DNA of 64,000 nt from Pomacea canaliculata (taxonomy: Eukaryota; Mollusca; Gastropoda; Architaenioglossa; Ampullariidae), in contig NC_037590.1 of the NCBI RefSeq assembly GCF_003073045.1, positions 17,966,708 through 18,030,707 on the forward strand. Direction: 5' to 3'. Shown one piece after another: positions 36,101 through 47,132 of the stretch. Positions within the stretch are counted from its first letter, which is position 1. Every line of letters begins with the position of its first letter. The notes beneath the pieces are model-generated. The model was not told the origin of the DNA and did not search any database. It saw nothing but the letters and a program-made list of their open reading frames with translations. The translations under genes were made by a program, and so were the position numbers.

Positions 36101-39100
36101 CATTCGCCGGACATAAAAAATTATCTACTTAAAAATTAGCTTGCTATTTTTGGTTAAGGTGTAGTTTCGCCACAGTGTGTTAACACTTTTGCACTGTTGT
36201 CTTCTGAGTAAAATGTGTTTATAATTAGGAAGTTCCTAGAGGAGACAGAGTATATAGTATGATGGAATTGAGATGTGGAAGCAGTGAAAACTGTACGGCC
36301 AGAGAGTCACATGACAGTACAGAAAAAACAATTTTCACTGAATCCTTGAACTTTGTTTCCCATTACCTTTCTTTACCTGTTTGTTAAACCGCGAGGTTTT
36401 TTGTTTTGTTTTTTTTCGTTTTTGTATTGCTAAGCATACTGAAAACATTTTCCCTGACTAATCATCCATTGTCTTTGCTGGCCACATATGTGAACAGGCT
36501 TGGAGTGATGCGGCAGTTCAAATCTTCTTCTCCCTCAGCTGTTGTAGCGGTGGGCTCATTGCTATGGCCAGCTACAATAACTTCAAGAATAATGTCATCA
36601 GGTGAGCTAAGTTCGTTTTATGTCGTTATACCCATGTACCAGCCTGTTCATTAATTCCGATCTCACATCAATCAGTTTCTCACTAAGCAGCAACTGTACT
36701 GCACGAGCGTTCGTTCATAAGTTAAGACACATTTTCCCTTAAAATTTATAATCTCTCGTGTGACTCTCGTGGCCAGGGCAGTGATTTCAAGTGCGGTAAA
36801 CGGAGCTTCTAGGTGCTGATACGTGGTGTGACTTAAAACTATGTGCTGGTAAGGGGTGCCACGTAGTTAGGCGCTTGTACGGGATATCAGGTATTGTTAG
36901 GTGCTAGCACGTGATGTCAGGTGCAGTTATATATGTAGTGTTAGGTGCAATCAAGTGCTGTTAGGCACTTGTAGTTACTGGCAGATGCTGTCACGTCATG
37001 TCAGATGCCAAGAATCTTCATCTTTTAACAGGGACGCCATCATGGTGCCAATAATCAACTGTTCGACGAGTTTCTATGCCGGTTTCGTGGTCTTCTCAAC
37101 CCTTGGCTATATGGCCAATGTGAAAGGAACAGACGTGGGCAGTGTAACCAAAGGAGGTAAGAGAGAGAACGAGTACATCTCCGCTACTGCATGTAGCAAT
37201 AGATGGAGTTCTTTCCATGGGACTTTTTCTCTTTACCTTTACCTACAGCTTAAACGAGACTGTTTTCAGCAACAGTTTCAACCTGATCTTTAATTTACAT
37301 GCGACATGCTTCAAATTTTAGCTTCACTTTGATCTGAAATTTAAAAAGAGGAAAGTACACGAATTCTTTTGTTTGTCATTTCTTTGTAGGTTTTTTTTTT
37401 AAAAAAAAAAACATTGCATATTTGATCTTTGGTATTTAGGTAAGTGAACCCAACCGTAACCATACCCTTAACTTATTTGCTGGTTGACTGGCCCATGGGG
37501 CCTGACCCACTGTGTTTCTTGATTGCATCATAACCTCAACAGTGGCGTAGGAATAGGGAGAGGGAAACAAGGGGGGCATCCGGTGCCTCAAAGAAGATAC
37601 TGAGGAGGCAAGAATGCGAACGTCGTCTACTGTCAGCATGAAGTTGCTCTCATACAAAGCCGAACATCTTCCCACGCCACTGTCTAAGCCTTACAGTCAC
37701 TTACTGTAATCAACACATCACCGAACACAGTCCTCTGGCCTTCTTTCGCAAACACAATGCTATTAGTTTTTTTTTATCCACGTATCCACCCAAGAAACAT
37801 GCCCACAAATATCATGCACCATGCGTCGAAACTGCAGTCCACAATCCTCTGATTTTCTCATTCTATAGGAAATCAGAGGACAACAGTAGAAACTTCTTGG
37901 TACGCAAAGAGAATTACCATTGAGACCAAAAACGCATTTTATTTTCAAATTTTTCATTATGTTATTTATTCTTACTTTTTTGGTGGAAAATATTTCTACG
38001 CTCACCCTATTCTAATGTTTTTGTTAATTATTTAGTCGTTTTCAAGATCTCTGCTTATGAACACCATACGCAAGTTTTAAAAATTGGAATCGTTGTAAAC
38101 GTCATGTTACAACAAAACTCAGCGCTTTGTTATAAATGATTATGATCGAACTTTGGATTTGTTCTTTAGGCCCCGGTCTGGCGTTCATCGTGTACCCAGA
38201 AGCCATCGCTCAAATGCCTGTGTCCCCTTTGTGGGCCATTTTCTTTTTCATTATGCTGTGTATGCTGGGCTTCAGCTCTCAGGTAACAGCTCTTGCCTAC
38301 TTTCCATTGATATACTACCTTTCATGGAGGTTAACGTCGAGAAGTTGCCCCGCCGTTATCTTTCCTTTAGGCACCCCGTTAATATTTCTCTCGCACTCAT
38401 TGCGTTTTCTTTATCTTGAGCATCAGCAGTATATTGTAGCTTGACAGAGAAACAGGCCTTTTGACAGCCTGTCAAGATGCTGTTCCACACACCGAAACCT
38501 ACTTACGATTTGGAAGTCAGTGTACCTATGTATCTGCCTATGCAAAAAGCTGTACATGTATAATTTACTTGTTTTTTTTTTTTTACATTTTCCGTTTCAG
38601 TGTTTTATATGTAGATAATATTCCTAAAAGATCTAAGTGAATAAAGTTTCATTAAGTTTTAGACTATCTAACATAAAAATGCATAGAGTCCTTCTGATGA
38701 ATGTGAGAGGCTTCCTGCTCTCTCTCTCACACACACACACAGACATACACACAACACACACGCATACACTGAGTGTTTCGAGAGTAAAAATAACAGGTTA
38801 AAAAAAGACAAACCCGAGTTCAACGTAGGCCCCATTACGAACTGGGGGATAATAACTGGGGGATAATAACTCGTCACTAATACGATGAAAAAATGAAAAA
38901 CACGCAGGTTGTTTCCCTTTCAGTTTTCCACCGTTGAGACCGTGATCATGGCCTTCATTGACGAGTACCCGCAGTTTCTAAGCAACAAACGCCGTATCCT
39001 AGGTGTTTCGGATTGCGGTGTGCAGCGTCGCCTTCCTGCTGGGCATACCCATGATTACTGAGGTAGGCCTTTAGACACGCACCCACAGCGTTGACTTATA

Positions 39101-41462
39101 AGCTCATTGAAAACATCTGTTAAACTTGTGTGTTTGATCAAACTCTATACACCGTAAATCACGGTCCAGTTTGACTCTGAACGTGTCTTATTATTTAAAC
39201 CGAAAGTAAAAAATGAAGAGAACGGCAATGACAATGACAGTGGATGATAAGAACAAAGCCAGTTCTTTATAAACGTTATTGGTAAGCAAGAAGTGTGTTT
39301 TTGTTTCACCGAATGGCCCATAGAGAGAAATCTACTATGTTCAGCTACAAAAGTAAATAAGGAACAAAATGCAGGAAACAATAAGAAATCAAAAGAAAAT
39401 TCCGAGAGAATGTATAAGAATAATTACCAAGTTTGGAGTATCCTGGCTGGAATAAACATATTCACCTAATATTGATCTACTTAACGTATACGCAAATGTA
39501 TTCACGCAGAGCAGTTCAGCTAATCGCATTTTCCTGATATACTTCTGTGATGATAGAACTCCATCATATCATCTTCCTAGTCACCTCGTTAAGTGTTGAT
39601 TGTCTCCCAGAGTGGCTCTTACCTCCTGGACCTGGTGGATTCTGCTTTGCTAGGGTTTCCCATGCTGGTTGTGGGGCTGCTAGAGTTTATGGTGCTGATA
39701 ACTCTTTATGGTGAGTCCAAGTAAAAAGCCAACTCTAGGTAAACTGTTATGGTGGTATAGTGTAATTTTTCCTAAGCATTTTACGTTTACTTGTCAATGT
39801 GACGAATATTCCTCACCCCAACTTTTCATTCTTCCTGTTTCCCACAACTTTGACAAAGCTGCGATGAATCTCACTTGAATTGCTGTTTAACAGGCTACAG
39901 AAACTTCGCTGACGACGTTCGATGCATGGTAGGAAGAGACCCGTACATCTACTTCAAGATATGCTGGGTGGCTGTGTCTCCTGTTCTGCTGACGGTATGA
40001 AGCTCATCTTCTGCGCTCGTCTTTGTACCATTTAGAGTATTTTTCCAGTTTTCATAGAAAAACGTGTGAAAAAGCTATATTTCGCCTTGTGAATTGTTGA
40101 AATAGAGTAATGATGCATTCAAGTATTCTTTCACTTTCTCTATCACACACACACACTACCTCTATCAGACATCTTATTAGACATATTGGCAAGATCGTAA
40201 GGGATCAAATTATCAAGAGCTAACAGAAACAATACTTTCATCTACTGCGCAGGCTGTCATCATCTTCAAGGGCTTCCAGTTTACACCACAAACTCCAGAA
40301 TGGGCGAATCTCTTGTACTGGCTCATCGCCATTTTCCCCATCGCCCTAATTGTGCTCTGGGGCTGTTTCTACATTTGTGCAAATTCAGCGGTATGTTACT
40401 TGTCATTTGTTTACTCAATTGGAACCTAAGAGTCTGTAGGAAGTCCTGTTCTCCTTTATAGTTACATTAGTCCCATGATACGTATGAAAAGGGATGGTAT
40501 GTTCATTGAACATCTAAATAAGCCACTATGTAGAGGGGTGGATGTATTTTTAAGTAGAGATCTCGACCACTCTAATAAATTGTGGAAAATTCCCCTTTAT
40601 TAGCATTAGGACACCAAGGTGTGTAAACAAGAATAAGCGTTCAACCTAACATAAAAATACTGATAATCCGGATTTATCAGCATTTTGTAAGACAGTTTGT
40701 GTGAGCAATATATTACAAAATGACATGAAATTTTGTAGATTTCGTGATTGTCAATCTGTGGAAGTTTTACAGTGAATTTTTGACGTGTTTGTTGGCGGCC
40801 TTCTGATGTCAGTCTGAGTCTTTGGAATCTTTATGTTTACCAAGCAGTCAAACCATTTCTTTAAAATAAACTTTCTTGCAATTCTGATGACTCATTGCGA
40901 GGAAAGGCCTTTGCCTTCATATGGCCTCAACTGACCTTTAAACATAGTCTCTTAAAATCTTGATTTATTTTTCTAGATTTACTCATAGCTAATTAATCGC
41001 ATTAAGCTTTCCCATTCGTTGTTGTCGTCATCATTTATTGTCTTTACTGTCAGTATCACTAGTACAAATAGAAACATACTGAAAGTTAATTTTCTTTTGT
41101 CTGTGTAGTTGACTCAACCAACTGCAGCTTGGTTCGCGCGTAGACAGACAGGTTCAAAGATAGAGATGTCCGTTGACGTGTCAAAAGAGGATTCTCCTGA
41201 CAGCATAGAGAAAGGCAAAGGTGGCGATGAGAAGGGTACCAACAGCCAGTCAGGCTCCAGCAATGGTGTCTTCACGGTGAAAGTATTACCAATGGAAGAA
41301 GTGCGCGACCTGGATAATGACACTCCGTACGACATGCTGGAAACCATCACCAAGGCAGGTTCCAATAAGTGGGCCACTCCTGACAGCCCCAGCGGCCACG
41401 CCTACTTCAACAATGCCTACAACCCGAGAGGAGACGAGGAGATCTCCTTGACAAAAATGTAG
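33104..41462 (+). CDS. SLC6 Na+/Cl- dependent transporter, glycine-transporter-like, copy 1 (5' exon not identified)
   Basis: Fourteen exons: 33104-33218, 33679-33811, 34027-34239, 34686-34737, 35216-35348, 35703-35837, 36498-36601, 37032-37156, 38170-38282, 38924-39062, 39611-39710, 39894-39994, 40253-40390 and 41109-41462 (stop). The product is about 650 residues from TM1 on. Family motifs: [16 protein letters not shown] with NGGGAFLVPY (TM1-2), the Cys-containing second extracellular loop (here CKSCDC) with N-glycosylation sites NLT and [16 protein letters not shown] (TM5), FFSLS...SYNNFKNN (TM6), FSTLGYMA (TM7), [12 protein letters not shown] (TM8). Motifs such as YYLTPRWD and MASYN fit glycine transporters best, but the TM6 Trp is Ser. 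The cytoplasmic C-tail (118 codons with the stop) is acidic and ends SLTKM. Two one-base insertions shift the frame, in CCC at 33,726-33,728 and GG at 39,002-39,003. It would import an amino acid or related solute with Na+ and Cl- at the plasma membrane. Confidence 0.88.
36795..37015. repeat. Degenerate tandem repeat in SLC6 copy 1 intron
   Basis: About eight loose copies of a GTTAGGTGCT/CACGTGATGTCAG-type unit of 20-30 bp in the intron between exons 7 and 8. The corresponding intron of copy 2 (51,153-51,353) lacks it, so it arose or survived in one copy only. Confidence 0.55.
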
Positions 41463-43269
41463 CCAAAGGGGTAGGTGATGGATCAAGCCAGACGGCATCT
41501 ACGTCACAGCACTTCACTCAAGCAGTCACTGATCACGATGGTGATACAGCACGTGCATGGAGGAGACCACAGCAGCTTGTTTGGACTCGATATCACCCTC
41601 CTCACAACTTTTGTAACTCTTTTACCCATGAAATTGCCGATAACGACGTTTGCCACGAAGTACAAATGTGTGTGTGTGTGTACCTGTTGCGCGTGCGTGC
41701 GTGCATCACAATTTTACGTATTTCAATAGGTTTCTGATCAAAGAAAATCTTTTTTGGAATGTCTTTAGAAGTGATTAGCAGTCTCAGAGAAATGGACAAG
41801 TCATTTCCAATATATGAAGCATGAGTGACTGGAAGTGCAGCTGCACTCTTGACTGCTTTAGAATTCGAACAGCATGAAGTCTTCACCTCTTAAAACTATA
41901 AGAGATAGTACATCTCGAGTGACCCACTTCTTTTAAAAGAAGTCTTAAATCCACATAAACATGTCTCGATAAGATTTCTACCCAATATTTTTACTTCTAC
42001 AATTAAGATTGAATGAGGTCAGATCTTACAAGCAGTCCCGCTTTTTCTAATCTTCACACATGGCGTTTGTGTCATTGTACACCTGATGTACTAGTTACCG
42101 AGTCCGAGTTTTCAGTAGCACAAGATTGGAAACCTTCTTATGTCTTTGTTTTATATTAAGGTGCCTTAGATTTTGCCCTTATTCAGTATGATTCTTCAGT
42201 GAATGTTCAAAATAGGCAACAGAGTGCAGTTAAAGGTTTTAAGTTTTGGGACTGAACAAAAAATTACACATACAAAGATACATTCAGATGTGATACTTTC
42301 GCGGTAGCAATACAGCGAGGCATGCTGCGTGGTAGCGTCAAATAAAAAAAAAAAATTTGGTCAGTTCGACTATTACAGTCTACAAAACGTGGAGTTGTCA
42401 GTCCAACGTGTGCCTGTAATCGTGTACCAATTTGTACAGGATCTTGTGACCTTTTTATTACGATAATAATATAGATCATGTTTTGTAAGCAGATACTTCG
42501 CGCGTTTAAAAAGATTCCTCAACATGATGTCAAGAAATTTTATACATCATTGTGTACCGAAGCAATAATGGTATTAAGCATTTTGAACAGATCGGGAAGT
42601 CATCAGACGCTATCTTGGTAGTTCAATTCTTCATAATATATGGAGAGCATGCTGATCAAGTGTGTACACAATTGTCCTGTGTGTGAAGACTAAATTCCTA
42701 CCGCCTAAAGTCATTATAAATCAAGGCAATGAGTATCAGAAAGGCAAACTCGTTGTATAATGCATATTGGCTCAACTCGACATCAGCTACAATGATGGCA
42801 TCTCATCATGTCTCTGCTACATAGACGTAAGGCGACGCCTGGCAATCGCTGAGTGAGACTCACTGGGTAGAGTCGATGGGGTGGGCTGGTATGATTTGGA
42901 CGCAAATAAAACATGTATACGACAGACACTCGAAATGCATTTTTTAGATATGCTGGAAGAAGGTTTGCAAACTGTGTGTGTGTGTATGAGAGAGTGTGTT
43001 CTGTGAACTAATCTAAAAATGGCTGAGTATTCTGTCTTAACATACTTAACATTCAACCTATCGAAATGTGATAGTAGAGTGAGTTAATTACTCAGAATGT
43101 TAAACTTTCCATCATCAATGTATCAACAAGTGCAGGTTCTTTGCTACGCGTGTTTAAAGTGTTTGCTGTTAAAGGAACTTTGTTCCTTTGCTTCGTTTGA
43201 TCAAGTTTTTTTTTTAAATTAGACAAAACCTTTATCTGCACGAAGCACGCCCCCCCCCTTCCCAAATGA

Positions 43270-43690
43270 TATTGTGTACCTGCACATGCATAGCTAACAT
43301 ACAGACCCAAACATGCAGGTAGACAATCCCACAGACCCAGCATACACATGCATCGAGGATCTAACACATCTAAACAGACAAACTCACAGGCATAAACATA
43401 TGCATAGATAAACACCCTCCCTAAATTACATACAAGCTTACATACTAAACATACTCAAATCTAAGCGTCCACATAAACAAAGACATGCAGACATACTCAT
43501 GCACTAAAAACTCACGTACACGAGACTCACTGACCAAACATATTTACAGACTCAAACACGCAAAGGAACTCACAGATCCTAACGTGTAGATAAAGTCACG
43601 TGCACAGACATGCACATCCAAACGAACATGCATTCATTCTCAAGAATACACAGGTGAGTACATACAGACGTATTCAACACTGTTCACTCA
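43270..43690. repeat. Low-complexity ACATA/CATGCA tract
   Basis: About 420 bp dominated by short ACACA, ACATAC and CATGCA words with very little G, including repeated ACAGAC and CAAACA words. A decayed microsatellite or minisatellite is likely. Confidence 0.55.
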
Positions 43691-45535
43691 CTCGCAGTGT
43701 GCACAGCATTACACAACCCTGTCTTGGCCAATCAGGTGTGAGGTCAAAGAGACATTACACGGCATGACCTTTGTTGCCCTCTTGTGGCCTGGAGTATAAA
43801 CTAAAGTACAGACTCCACCGCCTGAACTGATAAAAGTGTCGAGTCTTGTCATGGATATCGCTGAGTGACAAACTGCTGTGGACAAAGTTTTTTAAATCCT
43901 AACATCCGAGCCAGTTATGTCTGTCTCTCCCTGTGTGAGTGTGTAAAACCGTGTTTTCAAATTTCAGTCTAGCAGACATCGAACAAAACTTGTTTTCGGT
44001 ACACAAGAGGACAGACTTTTTCTCTAGCCACTGATCGTTAAGGTCATCTCCGTTTCGTTCGCATAAATTGTAATAACCAAAGATGTTCTTACATAGTGTC
44101 ATCTAGAAGAGCACAGATCGAAAAGAAAGACTTACTGGCAATCACAACAGGTATGTTGTGCCTCGCTAACCCAGTTGCAGGATAAATATTCTGACGACAA
44201 CGAAATGCTACCTACAAGTATAGACTGAAAAGTCATCCACGAAATTCTGTGGAAATCCGTTTCATCATTAAAAAAATAATCAAGCAGCTCTTGAGCGAGC
44301 TAATAGACGCTTTGCATGTAGATGGTTTCAGCTTATGGGCTATTGGTTTAAATAGCGAGGGGAAAAAACTTGCAAAAAGAAAAAAATCTAGAGTATTGAT
44401 ATGCGATATGAGAGTTTAATTCTATATCATTTTACAGAATGTACACATAATTTATACTTTCAAACCCATATTAAGATATTCAAGTTCTAAATCTGCTTTC
44501 TTGATGTACAGGAACTTCAAGAGGTTTGTAGTGAACAAAGTTAATGTAACAATTGCAAAAGGCCTAGTTCTAAAATTAGATGTTCCAGCTGAAAACCCTA
44601 ATATCGGCATCTGAAATGTGAATGCTATTTTTTTTAAAAAAAAAAGATTAAAGATCCATGATACTTTATTCTCCCCCCACTTCCCACTCAGGGCTATTGA
44701 GATTTTCAAAAGTCAATTATGCGCATAGCATACAATGTACAACATATATAACATCAAATGTATAATATAAGAATATTAGCACCAATCTGCACGTGTTCAC
44801 GAGCAAATTCTTGAGCAAGGATAGATGTTATTATTAGCGCAACTGTGTACCCGGCCCCAGGATGACAGCTACCCTTAACTGTCTGTATATATGACAAACG
44901 GAAGCATGATAACGTGGGGTACTTTTATCGAGGAACAATTTTTAAGTAGTTAATATTAGCACATGTTAAAAACTAACATCGGTTTTATCTCTCTCACCAC
45001 TTGTCCCTACCTCTTGTCAATAGTTGTGTGTGTGTGTGTGAGAGAGAGTCTTTAGCTCTGCGCAAACATTACATTTTTTCAATAAGAAAACAAGGCTTCA
45101 AAATATTTTGCACATTCTAGATTAGATGCTGTAGGTAAAATAAAATACATTCAGTTCTTAAAATCTGGGATTTATTCCCCTAGTACAGGTTGTAGTACCA
45201 TCAATACGGGCAAAACCTTTCTGATAAAAAGCTGCTAGCCAATATTTAATATACTTTTTGTATATGACATTTCTGCCCTTGACATTTAACAAAAAATTGG
45301 GACAAAGTCACAGTGAAGTATCTCTTTAAGTTGCCAATAACCACCTACAGTTATCGGATGGTTATAAGGGTTACTTGTGTTGGCACTAGATCACCTACTA
45401 ATTGTTATTACTTTGATTGTATTTATTTATTGATGGAAAAGAAATTGAAGTATTTACCAAAAATAAGAACATGTTTGTCTGACGAACTCAGTTATGGTCA
45501 TTAACTTCAAACCCGACAGGAACACCAACCCTTGG

Positions 45536-45781
45536 GGAAGCGAATAGCCGAGTGGTTAAAGCGCTGGTATCCGAACTGAAAGACACGCTGGTTCGAACCC
45601 GAGTAGCGCAGCAGATTTTCCCAGTCGACCGAGCCGGCAGGAATGGGTATCTGACTCTATAGAAGATTGGGAAGGTAAAGCAGCGAGGGAGAGTAGGCTG
45701 GCCCCTAGAAAAGGAGGTCTTTAATACCTCACTATCCAACGACCTGAAAAGGTTAGGGGACAACCTTTGACTTTGCGTTAT
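45536..45781 (+). mobile_element. tRNA-derived SINE with 10-bp target-site duplication
   Basis: A 246-bp element. Its head looks like a tRNA: A-box AGCCGAGTGGTTAAAGCG and B-box GGTTCGAACCC about 40 bases later. A tRNA-unrelated body and a short TTAT tail without poly(A) follow. CAACCCTTGG at 45,526-45,535 is repeated exactly at 45,782-45,791, which fixes both ends. An intact RNA polymerase III promoter is visible. The head lacks a 3' acceptor arm, so it is not a working tRNA gene. Confidence 0.85.
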
Positions 45782-46539
45782 CAACCCTTGGTAACAAATT
45801 ATAGGGCATCAATTACTGTTCCTGCATAGATAGGCTCAGTATATACATGCATATGTACGGAAACTCAGTTTAGTCATTCGCTTTCTGTGGCTCTCCAGTG
45901 CTCTGTAAATGATGTCTTCAAAGGTTTCCTTTAAATTATTGTGGCCAGCTGCTTTTAAAATAAAAACCTTCATTAAATTAAAATTAAATTAAAAAATATT
46001 GTATTTGATGTCCTAATACCAGTGTACACTGTTTCTAGAATTTCGGCTATTTTGCCAGGGATTTGTTCAGAACATCTAAGAAGTGCTCAAGGAAATCTAC
46101 TCTGGTTTGTACGTTTCTTCGAAAAGGAAGCTGATGTTGATCTTGAGTCAAACAGACAAAAAATATATATAATAAATACATAAAAATAGCCACTTCTTAG
46201 TTCGGCACCTGAAAGCCACTATTACCGACTCTCGGCAGAATGTCCTATTTGCTACCCGTCAAGTCTGATAGGAGTTCCGCAGAAGTGAAGTGACCTATGT
46301 TCTTCTCCACAGTTCTTGGCCCTCGCCAGATAACCAATGGCCGTCTGCACCTAATGCCGTGTGCAACACTTAAGCTGCTCCTGATCTCGTTTCGTAATCT
46401 CAGGTCTCGTCTAGGCCACGAGGAACTTAATCTGCTCTCTCGGTGTCAAAGATTTCGGGTGCTCTAAGGATCTCCGGATGCTTCATATGTTCTAAACAGA
46501 AACCAAGCGGAACACAGGGGCTGGCAGTCTTTTTTAACA

Positions 46540-46545
46540 ATGGCC
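46540..46545 (+). other. Candidate start mini-exon of SLC6 copy 2 (ATG GCC then GT)
   Basis: ATGGCC followed by a strong GTGAGT donor in phase 0, 588 bp before the TM1 exon. It would give M-A-DKRIQWG. It parallels the candidate at 30,808 of copy 1. Evidence is positional only. Confidence 0.28.
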
Positions 46546-47132
46546 GTGAGTATTTGGGGTATCTTGATGGTTATTTTTTTGTTTTGTATACACGTGACAC
46601 TGATACTTGTACTAATTCTCCATCTGATAAAGCGACAAAGTTTAGAGGCTTCATCCGTTACAGTTACCAGTAGATTCGATTCTTTATCTGTCTAAGGGAA
46701 ACTAAGTGCATTTAATTTCGTTTAGCAGTTAATGAAGAAATACAAATATCCAAAATGCATTCTTTATAATTATTATCTTTGGCTTTACAAAAGGTTTAAA
46801 TGGCTGAGCTCAAGGGTGTATATACACGAATAGCTCACGCCCAGAGACACAGCTATGACACTTTGCATATCAGCTGCTTAAAGCAGCTAAAGATCTCTGA
46901 CCCCAAAACAGTGGATGGCCGAATTAATGGACGAGTGAAAAAGAGCAAAAAGAATCTTTTAGAAATTTGATACTACTTAGAACAAGAATAGAAATGTAAA
47001 TAAATATGTTCTTTATGTCCCTTTTCCCATTTCCCGTGACAGCTTGCATTTTTATACGACTGTTGATCTACTGCTCCCTGAAATAACAGTAAACAGTGGT
47101 GTCTTGTTTATTGCACTTGTAATTCACTAAAG

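Larger units (their letters stand above)
41463..47132. other. 3' UTR of SLC6 copy 1 and intergenic region to copy 2
   Basis: No gene seen. AATAAA at 42,341-42,346 and at about 42,903-42,908 are candidate ends for copy 1. Also present: a CACA-rich low-complexity tract (43,270-43,690), GT/GA microsatellites (41,667-41,700; 42,974-42,994; 45,026-45,048) and a full SINE at 45,536-45,781. The rest is AT-rich. Confidence 0.55.

Noticed and set aside
38720-38762. Structured CT/CA tract as a CRISPR-like array
   Set aside because: It is a simple microsatellite without spacers; the host is an animal.
45536-45620. Functional tRNA gene
   Set aside because: A and B boxes are present, but there is no matching acceptor stem, and the sequence is the head of a SINE with target-site duplications.
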